DNA of 64,000 bases from Apodemus sylvaticus (lineage: Eukaryota; Chordata; Mammalia; Rodentia; Muridae): the NCBI RefSeq assembly GCF_947179515.1, contig NC_067476.1, forward strand, positions 56,267,800-56,331,799, given 5' to 3'. The position numbers and the translations under genes were made by a program. The notes beneath the pieces are model-generated. The model was not told the origin of the DNA and did no database searches. It saw only the letters and a list, made by a program, of their open reading frames with translations. Each line of letters opens with the position of its first letter. The first letter of the stretch is position 1. Shown piece after piece: positions 1 through 10,835 of the stretch.

Positions 1-1012
1 TTGTTGGGATTTTCCTCTTTTTCCATGAAACAATTTAAAATGAGAGAAGGCACATCTGTAAAGACAGATGGTTTAGCAATTCAAGGTTCTTCCTCTTCAA
101 GACAGCAGAATTGGGTGACTGTATGCAGAAACACTGTTCAGTGTTGGTTTAGGTTATCTGTATTCAGTCAGTTACATGCCGAAGCTAGACTCAAACATCT
201 GATCAGTCTGTGGGATAAGTGGCTACTTTCCATTCCCACTGTTCCAACGCAGTAGCCCTGAGATATGGGTTGGCACGGCCTGGGCGCCTGCTATATGCTT
301 TTGGCTTTGCTCATGCAGCTCCCTAAGGAGGAAAGCCCAGAGGCAGGGTTTCCCATCCTTGTGACATGTGTCCGTCTGTCTGTGTGTGATGGTGCCTTCA
401 GAATAATGACGATTTTGTTCCTGGACAGCAACAAATCCAGTGAGAAGTAGGTGTGTTCTATATAGCTTTGTTCTTTTGTTTGTTTGTTTTGTTTTTGTTG
501 TTTTACTAGGCCTGTGAAATACTTTGCTCTGATACATCTTGACTTGAATAATACCTTACCTGAGTCTTCCTCCCTGGCAGTACATGTTCTGCCAGCACTA
601 CAGTAATCTTTTGGGAATTACATGTGGGTAGAATGTGTATGTAAGCCATTATACTGCTGTAACTAATGCATAGGAAACAATTTTTCCCTTAACACTTACA
701 GTCTAAAAGTGGCTATGTAGTGGGAGGTGATATGCCCAGAGGTTCTAGCCCAGCCTGTCAAGATCTCTGAGCCATGCCATTGTTTCACAAGGGCTCGATG
801 CATAGTCTGGGTACCATGCTCTCCGTGTATGTTCAGAATTTCTTCCCACTGGTTTTCTTAGTCTTGTTCTAAAACAAAAATGCCCGTGTGTAATTTTTAA
901 AGATGTTCTGGGAACAAATAAATCATTTCTAAAACTAATCATTGTTTACAGAACTTTTTATTTCCTAGTGATTTCACTTAAACCTTGCCGATAGCATCCT
1001 CTCTCAGAAGTA
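1..1012 (+). other. Unassigned left-edge segment, possible 3' UTR end
   Basis: No coding frame of more than 84 codons and no clear repeat is visible apart from a T/G-rich stretch near 470-510. An AATAAA hexamer lies at about 918, followed by a T/G-containing stretch. In mouse the plus-strand gene Agps lies just left of Ift70b as far as I recall, so this could be the last part of its 3' UTR. That is positional inference only; nothing in the bases proves transcription. Confidence 0.25.
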
Positions 1013-1210
1013 TTTCAGTGGTTACCAGCACTGGTTGCTCTTCTGGTGGACCCAGGTTTGACTCCTAGCACCTACATGGGACTCATACTGTCTCCAACTC
1101 CAGTTCTAGGAGGTCTGATACCTTCTTCTGGCTCACCATGGGCACGACATACGTGTGGTACACAGACATCCATGCAGATAAAATACCCATATATACGGAG
1201 TAAATAAATG
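1013..1210 (+). mobile_element. B3/B2-type SINE, degenerate
   Basis: The segment follows the B2/B3 body in order: a GGTTACCAGCACTGGTTGCT-like A-box region, CTCTTCTGGTGGACCC, an internal CACCTACATGG, then a CTTCTTCTGGC motif and a TAAATAAATGG A-rich tail. Many substitutions suggest an old copy. It is followed by a CA-rich tract at about 1329-1352. Confidence 0.7.
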
Positions 1211-1594
1211 GAGAAAAATAAGGTATAAAGCAATTGAAGATGACTCAACACCAACCTTGGGGTTTCATGCTTGTACCTGCACACACACAAATGTACCTAG
1301 ACACATAAGCATGTACATATTCGTGTGCTTGCACACACACACACACATACACATGTTAAAAAAAAAAAAAGCCATAGATGTGGACAAAACTCCTAAAAGG
1401 CTACCTACTAATTAGCTGACAAGGTAGCACCCATTAACAATGCACTTACTAGTGACTAGAGTAGCAGACACGTTGGTGCTACTCAGGGGGACTTGTAGTT
1501 AGGTCTCAATGTCTGATCAAATGGGTACAGGCTGTCCTAACAAAGCTAGAGGATCTGGAAAGAGGAAAACTTAATTGTGAAAATGTTCCCACCT

Positions 1595-1905
1595 GATTGG
1601 CCTGTGGACAAAACTGTGGTGCTTATTTTTAAGTTGATTGATGTGCGAGATCTCGTTTACTATGGGTGTTTCCACCCCTAGGCTGGGGGTCCTGGATACT
1701 TACCACAAGAAAGCAGGATGAATGAGCCATGGGAAAGCCAACCAGTAAGCAGCATTCTCCGATAGTCTGCATCAGCTCCTGCTTCAGGTTTCTGCCCTGA
1801 CTACCCTCAGTGATAGACTGTGATGTGGAACTGTAAGCTGAAATAAACCCCTTTTCTCCAGAGATTGTTTTGGCTGTGCTGTTTATTACAATAATGGTAA
1901 CCATA
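1595..1905 (+). mobile_element. Rodent LTR-like interspersed repeat (MaLR-type guess)
   Basis: The right part (AAGCAGGATGAATGAGCCAT, then CAGCTCCTGC, then GTGATGTGGAACTGTAAGC and AATAAACCCCTTTTCTCC) matches a very common mouse repeat with a built-in polyadenylation-like AATAAA. I read it as an ERVL-MaLR-type LTR but cannot fix the subfamily. It carries no ORF of interest. Confidence 0.4.
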
Positions 1906-2278
1906 AGAAAACATCCAACTCATAACCATCATATACAAGACATTCTAATGTGGGGCAACCTGTCATGACAATTCTGTGAGGGTTCCATCTGGGATGTTCC
2001 TTTAAACCAGGTCTGTCACTCCTAGGGAGCAAGTGTCCTCTTCTGTCCTGCAGCCTCTCACTGCAGATAAGGCACTTGTGATTTCCTGGTATACCTGGTT
2101 TCTAGTAGTGTGCCTCTGGTGAATGAGTGTGAGTTTGCCCTGTACATCCAACCTTCACAGACAGTGTTTGTGTACCATCTGTGTTATGCCAGAGATTAAA
2201 TTCAAAGAGCAGCTGTCTTGAATCCAAATCCTTTGATATATGTGTAGCACCGAAAGATGATCTAACACTCATTGTCTT

Positions 2279-2345
2279 TAAACTACAGAGATCCACTTGC
2301 CTCTGCTTCCTGAGTGCTGGAATTAAAGGTGTATGCCATTCTACC
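2279..2345 (-). mobile_element. B1 SINE fragment (antisense)
   Basis: ATCCACTTGCCTCTGCTTCC, then GAGTGCTGGAATTAAAGGTG is the reverse complement of the 5' half of B1. Only about 65 bp remain. An ATT/GTT-rich simple repeat follows at about 2362-2411. Confidence 0.65.
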
Positions 2346-2419
2346 TTGGCCCCTGGCTCTATTATTATTGTTGTTGTTATTATTATTATTAAAATATTTT
2401 TATTTTATTATTATCTTTT

Positions 2420-4589
2420 TTGCAAGTTTTGCAGGTCACACCGTCTCAGATGAGACCCACCACCATGCTTGGAGGAGTGATCTTAGAGGAGTCCAGTTGC
2501 TCCCCTTGCCTGGTAACCTTGGCATCTTTCCCAAACCCTTTGTAGAATCAGAACCCAGAAAACAACCCAGGGGACTTCAAGTCTGAAACAGCACCTGCTG
2601 TTTGTTAAACACTAAGCCTCTCCAGCCATTAAAATCTCATCTTGTTATCCCTATGAGGATGAACTTGGGGTCACAAGTTCCCTGTTCTTCCTAGCTTGGC
2701 CATACCAATTGAAGATTTGTTTTTAGTCTTCCAACACTCTTGTTTTGTTTGATTGGTGCATTGTGGGTAACTGAGCTTGTGACTCCCGTAATTGGAGCTT
2801 TTGCCTTAAAATTCTGGTAGCATTGCTCAAATTCTGTATTTGGAGACCCAGGGCTATTATCATGGCTTTTATATCCAAGCCCTTTAAAATAAACTATGTC
2901 AGTATTACAAAGAAGTCTTAAAGCAGTAAAGCTATAGAAATAGAGGGGAATCATTCCCCTTTGTCAAGAAAAGTGTTTTTAGTACTTGAGTGTATGTGCA
3001 AGGAGCGTGGAACCGTGTTTTGTGCCAGCTGTAGAGACTGTCAGTCAAATAAATCGTGAGGGGAGGGTCTGGCATTGTAAAGTCGTTCTAGAATTAAGAC
3101 GCAGCAAGTTTCTCAGCACCACACAAGCACCATGGCACATGCACACTTGCTCTCACTAAATAAATAAATGCAAAAATTATTGGAATAAATTTGTTAAAAC
3201 TAAAACATAGTAAAAATATCAGGAAGATTAAGAACGTCACTCTTGCCAAGCTTCTCCGGGCCTCAGCTCCAGGCTCCTGAGAATTTGTTGTCATTAAAGT
3301 CTCTGGAGGGCCCTGGTAAGGAAGGAGACAATCGCCCTGATTGAGCTTCATTCCTTCCCTCCAGAGGTAGAGCAGGCAGAATTTCCAGACTGTTATTAAC
3401 CAGGAAATCCTAACTGTTCAGCTGCAAGGGCTAAAAAGCTGCTCTGAGAAGCCTTTTATGGTCTAAAAATTAAGCCACTCATACACGCAAACCACAAACA
3501 GCACCTGGATAAATAAACTAGTCAAATAAAGGCTGGCCTATTTGCAAAAGGGAATCTGGAGAACATTTGCTTTTTAGTGGCTAACATTACTTTAAACTTT
3601 TTTTTAAAGAAAAGTTGAGAGGAAATAGGGGAAAAAATTTAACGTTCATTGTTGAAAATAAGATTGCAGTACATTTACTTTCCAGTTCTTAATGGGAATG
3701 TGGAAATTAAGAGGGACCAGAGTGACTTGCCCCAGCAGAAGTTATCAAAGAACATTTTTGAGATATAGAATGTGCTGTGGGGTGCATTTTTTAGAGGCTA
3801 CTAAACACTGATTCTCATCTGGTGTGGGAGCACACTAACACTGCCAAATGATAGCAGCTCAGTTCATTATTACAGATGCCTTCATCTCAAAGCATTAGTC
3901 TTACACAGTGAGTCAGATTTTCTCAAAGATTTTGAGCACCCAGGAGTTCCGTCTGCTCAGGCCCTGTGCTGAACCTACATGCTGTAACTATATGCCTAAA
4001 CTATCCCTAAAAGAGAAAAATCATCTTCACATTACAGCAGGGACTTTTTGTCTGCCACTAGAAAGGAATTTGGTTGAACCTAAGAAACTGTTGAATATGT
4101 AGGTAAGAAATTCAAAACCAACAATTATATGTGGTTTAACCTGATAACTATTTTTCTAAATCAGGGCAGGTTGGGGTTACATTTATGGAGAGACAGGAAC
4201 AACGGGCTGAGAAACAGTTTTTTTTTTTCCATTTATATTTTGTTTTTGTAGGATTCAGAATATAAAATAAGATGATTAGAATGAGCAGAGATCTCAATGG
4301 AAATCAGCTTACGTTCCAGAGCAGACTTTTTCTTCAGTTGGGGGAAGGGGCTATTTTGGACAGGGTAATAGCAATGAAGTAAAATTTTCTGTACCCAACT
4401 CCCTAAAACAAGGAAACCACAGCACACTCAAATTTGTAGAGCCAAAGGTAGTAATTAATAAGTGAGTTATTCATGGCCTACAGAAGCAACTAAGCAGAGC
4501 TCATAGGGCCTCACAGACACTGACGCAGCAATTACAGAGCCTGTATGGGTCTGTGCTAAGACCTCTGTAAAGATATTATGGTCGTTATC
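2420..4589. other. Intergenic, no gene recognised
   Basis: The longest open frames are below 100 codons and overlap each other on both strands without similarity to anything I recognise. A short SINE-like piece ending in (AAAT)n occurs near 3100-3175. The rest is unique, AT-rich sequence. Confidence 0.5.
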
Positions 4590-5290
4590 TTGGTGGTTTT
4601 GTGGGAGTTGTAACAATGGGGGCATCTCAGACTATTGTGACTACTCTTGGGACCCTTTTCCTCCTACTGGGTTGCCTCACTCATCTCTGATAAGAGACTT
4701 TGTGACTGGTCTTATTGTAACTTGTTATGCAGTGTTGGTTGATAGCCCTGGGAAGCCTGCTCTTTTCTTAAGGGAAGAGGAGGAGTGGATTTGATGGACA
4801 AGTGCAACTTGTTTTCACTACTCGGTGGGTTTTTCTTTTTCCTACCCTTTATCTCCCAGATTTCACCCTCTATCAGTAGATAGGAAAGGAGGAGAGGAGA
4901 AAGAGATCTCTGGATCTAATTTCTTTTGTCTTGTTTCTTCTTTGAGCACTACTAATAAACAAGCTGCAAACACCCCGTAACAACCACCAACCCCGCCTAG
5001 CAGGGCCCTAGCATTATATTACCGTCTGAAAAGTTCCCAGAATTCCTTCTCACAATCACAGAAACTGTCTGCATCTGGTTAGAGAGTCAGCTGTTGTGAA
5101 GCAGCCCCACATTCCCACACCTGGGATTAAAATAAAAACACATTCTTGGAATATTTCTGTGGTTTTTAAAAGAACTCAAAATTCCAGAATTCTCACTACA
5201 GAGAACAGTGGTTGTAGGAAAAACTGGGAGGAGTAGAGGGAGGGGAGACTGCATTCAGGATGCATTGTATGAGAGAATTAAAAAAGACAA
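4590..5290 (+). mobile_element. L1 (LINE-1) 3' UTR and tail, interrupted
   Basis: About 4590-4800 matches the rodent L1 3' UTR in order: GGGACCCTTTTCCTCCTACT, then GTCTTATTGTAACTTGTTAT, then GGAGGAGTGGAT. The terminal part (AACTGGGAGGAGTAGAGGGA, then GATGCATTGTATGAGAGA and an A-rich end) reappears at about 5222-5285. The 400-odd bases between (about 4800-5220) are not standard L1 tail and may be a later insertion or a divergent Lx-type 3' UTR. No ORF2 remains, so the copy is severely 5'-truncated. Confidence 0.6.
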
Positions 5291-5299
5291 AAACCCGAG

Positions 5300-5985
5300 C
5301 TCTTTGGTTAACTCTGGTCTTGATTACTCTAAGAGAAATGAAAATAAAGGACTTGAAAAGCAGCAATGTATGACTCGATCATAAATTCAAATCACTAATT
5401 CATGGAACTAAACACTAAAGAGGTTCCTTTTCTCATTATTTATTTTGTAGTATTGATTAGTGTTGTAGTTTATTAAGTGAATCTACTGACACTTGAAAAC
5501 TAGCAAAATCATTTATTACCTACGAAATTTAATCTGGACAAAATATTTTATCTATATTAGAAAACTGTCAAACACTCTAAATTCTCTATAAAATCATGGG
5601 AATTATGCAAAGAGAAAACACAATCCTTGGAGTGATTACAAAAAGACATTATGGACTACTAAGTTCTGAACTTAGTGTCTGGTCCCTGGATAACATAATA
5701 ACACAGGTTGCCCAAGATACATCAAAACTAAAATAATGGAGGAAACATGATAGAAACAACATCTTTCTCAGTTTTGAAAATTTCAAAATACCTTCTAGGG
5801 CCTGGGTTCTTACACAATCTCATTTGGCAGTATCTAAAAGTACAGATTATATCTAATAGTTATTTTCTTATATTGAAGTGTACAAAGTCTCACAAGTAGC
5901 AAATACAAATGGCAAAAGCTAGATAGAGGAAAAACTGAAAATTTACATTGAAAGTTATCATGATACAAGTCATTGCCAGCCATAA
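5300..5985 (-). other. Probable 3' UTR of IFT70 copy 1
   Basis: This AT-rich segment lies directly downstream of the copy 1 stop codon on the minus strand and is bounded by the L1 tail. Minus-strand AATAAA hexamers occur at 5512-5517, 5469-5474 and 5439-5444, 470-550 bp after the stop. They are plausible cleavage signals for a short 3' UTR. No transcript evidence is visible. Confidence 0.4.
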
Positions 5986-7980
5986 TTACACATTCCATCC
6001 AGTTATCTCATAGATCAGAGCCCTTAGTTTTCTGGACTCATACGTGACTGTATTCTTTCCAATGTGCATTCTTTCTTCCTCCAAGGGCTGTTCTAGAACA
6101 GCAGGGATGTTTCTACCATAAAGTTCACAGTGCTCTAGAAACTGGACACATTCTTGAATGACACTGTCCCTCAGCATGATCGTGTGCTTTGCCATGTTCT
6201 CTAGTAAGGACAGGAAGCATCTTTTGGCATAATACCACGTATCAGTGCCTAGCTTTTTATGGTAAGGCTCCAGGCTTTTGATAACCCGAGAGATGCCAAA
6301 GTCATAGTTTCCTTTGGCACAATACAGGGTTCCTATCACCAAATTCACAATGCAAAGGTGGTAGATTTTCTTGTCTGGGTCACCATAAGAGAGTTGTTCC
6401 TCCTCCTTCTCAATCTTCCTCATCAGCTCCTCAGCTTCTTCATTCTGACTTGTCATGATATAGGAAACACAGAGGTTGGCTAGCACGATAGCGCTGACAC
6501 TCAGGATGTTATCATAATTCTTCTTGACAATGGGCTCGTAGAAACCAATGGCCTCTTTGTACTTGTTTTCCTGCATGAAGAGGACATGGGCCACATTCAG
6601 CTTCCATACATCGTGGTCATTACAGAATTCCACAGATTTGCGGAAGATCTTCTCAACCAGTGGGTAATTCTCAAAGTTCCAGTAGATTTTTGCCTGGGCC
6701 ATCAGTACAGGGATATATTTCTCAAGGGTTTCATCATATTCACTCACAGCCTTTTTGGCAGATTCATCATCTCTACTATGTCTTGAATCCTGTACTTGTA
6801 TGGTGAGTCTCCTGAGCTGCTCGGTCAGCATGCCAGCTAGCCCATCAAGTTTAATGAAAGCCTCCTCAGGAGCTGTCTGGCAGGTGATCATGGCATCCAA
6901 GAAGTCATAGAGATAGGGTGTGAGGAACTTGTAAGTCAAGTGGGCATTTTCTGCTAGAACATCAGCTGCCAGGTCAAAATACTCATATTTACAGTAAAGC
7001 AGCAACAGGTTGCCAAAGGTCTCTGGGGGGAAGGGGTTCTGCTGGAGCAGAAACTGTAGCTTTTCAAAGCCCTCCGTGGGCTTGGCGTCCATGTTCATCA
7101 GAGCCTGGTTGTGCAGGGTCACGGGGTCCAACTCTTCCTCTGCTCTGGGGGGCATGTCAGTGAGGGCTTCCTGGGCTGCCTCATAGTTTCTCAGCTGGTA
7201 CTCTATGGCTGCCTTGAGGTTGAAGGCTTCGACCAGAGCAGTCTGGTGAAGGACTGCAGTGTTGCCAACACTGCGAACATCAATGCCCTCGGTGGTCATG
7301 CCCACACCGAGTTCTGGGTGTTGACGGATGCCACGCTCAATGATGTCAGCGATATGCTTCAGAGCAGGTGCATACTGCCGACTGCTGTAATAGGCCAAAG
7401 CCAAGTTGTAGGAAAGGTCAGGCTGGTAGCCAGAAGCCTGCAGGGCCGCTAAGAACTTGGAGCAGGCAGCTTCATAGTGTCCCTCCTTGTAGAGCAGACA
7501 ACCCAGGTTGATCTGGCCATCATAATCATTCTCCCCTCCACTGTCCTCCACACCTTCCCCACTCAGCAGCTGCTCCACCAGGCTCCTGGCTCCTGGGAGG
7601 TCACCTTCACTGTACTTGATAGCAGCCTGGAGACGAAGGACTCGAGTCTGATAGGTGGGGTTGTCCAGGAGGAAGGCGACCCTGGTGGCCTCTGGATACA
7701 GGCAAGCCTTGTACAGCGCCTGGGCCTGGTACAGGCGGTACTGCTCGAGCTCTGGGTGCATCTGGCTCAGCTGCTCATAGCACTCTGCAGCGAGCTCGAA
7801 CTCCTGCAGGCGGTAATAACAGTAGGCCAGCAGCGACAGCCCTGCGCGGCTGCGGGAGCTCCTCTGCAGTTCCGCGCTCAGCAGCTGCACCGCCTCTGAG
7901 TAGCGGGAGTCGCGGATGAGCCTGTACACCACCGCAGTGAACTCACCATCGGGGATCTGCGAGCTGCTCAGCCCTGCCAT
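5986..7980 (-). CDS. Ift70b: Intraflagellar transport protein 70, copy 1 (TTC30/IFT70, IFT-B subunit)
   Basis: This single uninterrupted 664-codon frame encodes a TPR protein of the TTC30/IFT70 (DYF-1/fleer) family. Family members are IFT-B subunits that bind the IFT52-IFT88 part of the train, move along the ciliary axoneme and are needed for tubulin polyglutamylation. Visible features: N-terminal tandem TPR helices (residues about 10-80, e.g. CYYRLQEFELAAECYEQL), a middle pair (about 150-220), C-terminal TPRs (about 390-580), and the usual 664-665 residue family length. The ATG at 7980 gives MAGLSSSQIPDGEF, the family N-terminus; a GTG two codons upstream is preceded by an in-frame TAG, so it is not the start. 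There are no introns, as is usual for mammalian TTC30. Copy-specific changes are a C-terminal GWNV (GWNM in the other two), ELYGRN, and a divergent linker at residues about 388-414. The name Ift70b (Ttc30b) rests on its separate position in the cluster. Confidence 0.93.
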   Translation of the reverse strand: MAGLSSSQIPDGEFTAVVYRLIRDSRYSEAVQLLSAELQRSSRSRAGLSLLAYCYYRLQEFELAAECYEQLSQMHPELEQYRLYQAQALYKACLYPEATRVAFLLDNPTYQTRVLRLQAAIKYSEGDLPGARSLVEQLLSGEGVEDSGGENDYDGQINLGCLLYKEGHYEAACSKFLAALQASGYQPDLSYNLALAYYSSRQYAPALKHIADIIERGIRQHPELGVGMTTEGIDVRSVGNTAVLHQTALVEAFNLKAAIEYQLRNYEAAQEALTDMPPRAEEELDPVTLHNQALMNMDAKPTEGFEKLQFLLQQNPFPPETFGNLLLLYCKYEYFDLAADVLAENAHLTYKFLTPYLYDFLDAMITCQTAPEEAFIKLDGLAGMLTEQLRRLTIQVQDSRHSRDDESAKKAVSEYDETLEKYIPVLMAQAKIYWNFENYPLVEKIFRKSVEFCNDHDVWKLNVAHVLFMQENKYKEAIGFYEPIVKKNYDNILSVSAIVLANLCVSYIMTSQNEEAEELMRKIEKEEEQLSYGDPDKKIYHLCIVNLVIGTLYCAKGNYDFGISRVIKSLEPYHKKLGTDTWYYAKRCFLSLLENMAKHTIMLRDSVIQECVQFLEHCELYGRNIPAVLEQPLEEERMHIGKNTVTYESRKLRALIYEITGWNV

Positions 7981-8006
7981 ATTCACCTAGCTTGTTTTGC
8001 ATCCTC

Positions 8007-8020
8007 GTTTCCAAGGCAAT
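8007..8020 (-). promoter_or_regulatory. RFX X-box, copy 1 promoter
   Basis: On the gene strand this reads ATTGCCTTGGAAAC, an inverted-repeat X-box with one weakened half-site against the GTTGCCATGGCAAC consensus. It begins 27 bp upstream of the ATG. RFX factors drive ciliary genes through such sites, and the same element at a matching position is present in both paralogues. Confidence 0.65.
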
Positions 8021-8027
8021 AGGCCAA

Positions 8028-8040
8028 CCGGAAACGGAAA
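8028..8040 (-). promoter_or_regulatory. GGAAACGGAA (ETS-like) promoter element, copy 1
   Basis: CCGGAAACGGAA on the plus strand contains two GGAA cores and begins exactly 8 bases beyond the X-box. The same element recurs at the same distance upstream of copies 2 and 3. An ETS-type binding role is inferred from the GGAA cores. Confidence 0.45.
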
Positions 8041-8239
8041 CTATTCAGCGGCGAGTATGCAACCGAGGTGTCTTGTTGTGAATAAAAGCGAAACACCGAC
8101 ACGGTTCTATCAATTTCTGGATTAGTTTTGAAACACTCTAGACTGTGGGGAAGCAGTTAGATCTGGTCAGGAAATTTCTCTAGGTAGTTCAGGGAGGGAT
8201 ACTCCACGTCCCGGCCTGCATTGCTTCCGTTATCGCCCT

Positions 8240-8258
8240 GCATCCTGGGAAATGTAGT
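8240..8258. promoter_or_regulatory. ZNF143/STAF-type motif upstream of copy 1
   Basis: The reverse complement reads ACTACATTTCCCAGGATGC, close to the ACTACAATTCCCAGCATGC motif bound by ZNF143. It lies about 260 bp upstream of the ATG. The paralogous motif exists at 59887-59905 upstream of copy 3. Confidence 0.6.
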
Positions 8259-8259
8259 T

Positions 8260-10405
8260 TATACTGTTTGACATGTTACAGTGATTTGGTGCCTCGGCCT
8301 TTTCTAGGGGATGGGGATCTTGTTTATATTGCTTTGCTTGCTTCTTTGACGACACTGAAGTAAAGTTTGCTGGTGAAGGTCCTCAGGGATGTCGAAAAAT
8401 TGCTGTTCTATGAGGTTTCGAGTTGCTTAGCGATAGTGACAAAATGGGGATGCGGACTATCTCTGGATTTCCGGAATTCTAGTATATGCTTGCCAGCTGC
8501 TCTGAAGCCCACATTATTAAGCAAGGGCCATCCGTCCGTATTTTATTCCTTATCAAGAGGTGAGGAGAGGGGAAAGAAGTGTCCGCATTGTAACTGGTGT
8601 TGTTTTAGATTTAAGTACCATTCGCTCCCCCTTTTCTTAAATGGCAGCTGTTATGAACATAAATTGGTGCTTGCATTGAAGAAGCACATGGCTTTGGTCT
8701 TTTCCTTTTTCAAGGAGAAACCACAAAGCTAACATTTTCTGCTCTCCTATATGTTATTTTTCTCACCTTCTAAAGTCCACCAAACATTACGGTGAGTTTG
8801 TCCAAGACTTATTCAGCCTGTACCTCTCATGTTTCTAATCTTGTTTTCACGTATGAATCAGCTAGTTAAAATAGAAATACTTTGCCAACTCCTTTCCCAT
8901 AATCAGACTCTTAATTCGAAACTCTCCACGCAATAACTATCTACCCCCACCCCCATTTAGATGGATCTCTAGGTTCTACGTTATCATTTTGGGGAGGTTA
9001 TTCTGTATAAATGCAATTTTATACTAGAATGACAGGGTAGCAGAAAAACTACTGCTGTAAAACTTATATTGAATATTAAGCTGAAAAAACTTATATTGAA
9101 TCACTGTTGAAAACCATCTCCATAAATTTGACTGACCCTAATGTGTGGGAACATAAATATAATGTTAAGCATTTGACAAACATAAGATAGCAGAATATAA
9201 ACGTGTTCTTTCCAAATGAAGTAGTGACAAATTGTATGCTTTTTCAATAAGAAGGCTGTAGTTTATGAACATGTGTCATTTGTAGTGGCTCTGGTAGGCA
9301 CCTGGGAGACTGCTACTTTTTATAGTTTCCCAAGATCTCCTCTAGCTACACCTGAGACCAAATGACCAAATGAAGGCATATCTTTACTTTGTAATTAAGA
9401 ACTTCAACACAAGGATATTATTTTTCTCTTTAATAGAATCGCTACCCATAAATCTTTGCTGCCAACAACATTTTGCAGCCAATACTATCCATATTCCATA
9501 GCACACTGTTGGCTTCTCACAAACTGATCATAACTTTACTGAAATCTGTATGTTGTAGATGAAGACTTTGTGCCTCAGAACAATTAAGTTACCTGCCAAA
9601 GCCCACATAGGTAGATAGAAAGGGAATGAACCACGTTATCTTAAAAGCTAAACTCAGGAGTATTAGTAACTAGTAAATCGATATATGAGCTCATATTTTA
9701 GGGATTATTAGAGACTGACATTTTAAAATTGATATATTTTTTTGGTTACAAAACAAAACAACATCCAACCAGTCTCACTTGGGCCATAGAAATCTGAACT
9801 TTGTGGCTTGCATTGTAACAATGAAAAGGTGTTTCGAAGTAATTACTACCATGTAACCTAGATTCCAGACACCTGTTACTTCTAGGAAAATATTCCAGCA
9901 GACATTTAAATGCTACAATAGAAACAAGATCACCCCTTGTATATTCTGTTCGATAGAACTGGACAAGAAACATTTGCATGAATGCCAACGAAGTGAGAGA
10001 CTCTTCCCCACATTAAATGTAGCTCAGGAGCAGCAGAGGAAACTACTGAGGAAAGCAATTGTAGCTCAGCTGAGACTTTTACCCAAGAATACCTCTGCTG
10101 TAGCCCTTTACAGCATCCAGTGCAGGGCTGAAGGTGGGCTGAAGGGTGTTAGAGAATACTGTTCAGTAGTTAGTGGTGAGGAGGTCTCCCCCATGCCGGC
10201 CTGGCTGACTCTTGTTCTTTGAAAACAATATCCAAAGACTCAATGTTTTAAAATCCTTAAAATGTTTAAACTTTGGGTAAGCTGTTATTAAATAAAGCTG
10301 AGAGTACCCAGGAGCAGAGATTGCCCGTTACATCTTTACTTTTTCTCTGTGGTTGCTTAACTACTTCGATATCATGAAAACTTTCACTTTTAAATGACTT
10401 CTCAA

Positions 10406-10406
<1 letters not shown>
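8260..10406. other. Upstream flank of copy 1, no gene recognised
   Basis: A plus-strand frame of 121 codons at 8367-8732 starts in the divergent promoter region, but its translation resembles nothing known and has no paralogue at copy 3. The rest is AT-rich unique sequence with no clear repeat that I can name. Confidence 0.45.

Positions 10407-10456
<50 letters not shown>
10407..10456. repeat. (AC)n microsatellite
   Basis: A pure AC dinucleotide run of about 25 units. Confidence 0.98.
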
Positions 10457-10458
<2 letters not shown>

Positions 10459-10517
10459 AAAAGACTCCCTGTTCTCCCCAAGTCTTTCTGGCTATCTACA
10501 GGAATTATCTAGAAGAG

Positions 10518-10715
10518 CTGTTCCCGACCTGTGGGTTTCGATCTCTTTGGGGGTCAAATGATCGTTCACAGGGGTCGCCTAAGACCATCAGAAAACATAG
10601 ACATTTACATTATGATTCATAACTGTAGCGAAATTACAGTTAAGCTTTATGGCTGGGGAGTCAGCACCATCTGAGGAGCTGTATGATCTAGAGTTATCTT
10701 TGCGTTGGTGCCAAT
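10518..10715. mobile_element. URR1-type non-autonomous hAT-Charlie element, degraded
   Basis: The sequence holds CGACCTGTGGG, GGGGGTCAAATGATCGTTCA, ACAGGGGTCGCCTAAGACCA and TTTACATTATGATTCATAAC, then a degraded right end. This order is that of the rodent URR1 repeat. A better-preserved relative lies at about 19320-19530. Confidence 0.65.
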
Positions 10716-10835
10716 CCATGAGCACTGTAGCGGAAGTGGGTGGGCGGGGCTTCTGTGCTCTCAGTATTTCACACTAAGCTGCTCTAGAGGTCTTGATAGA
10801 GCTGAGCAGGGCAGCTGGCTCAGAGGTACCGGGGT

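Noticed and set aside
8367..8732. 121-codon frame divergent from copy 1
   Set aside because: No counterpart is visible upstream of copy 3 and it has no domain. A divergent non-coding transcript is possible but unsupported.
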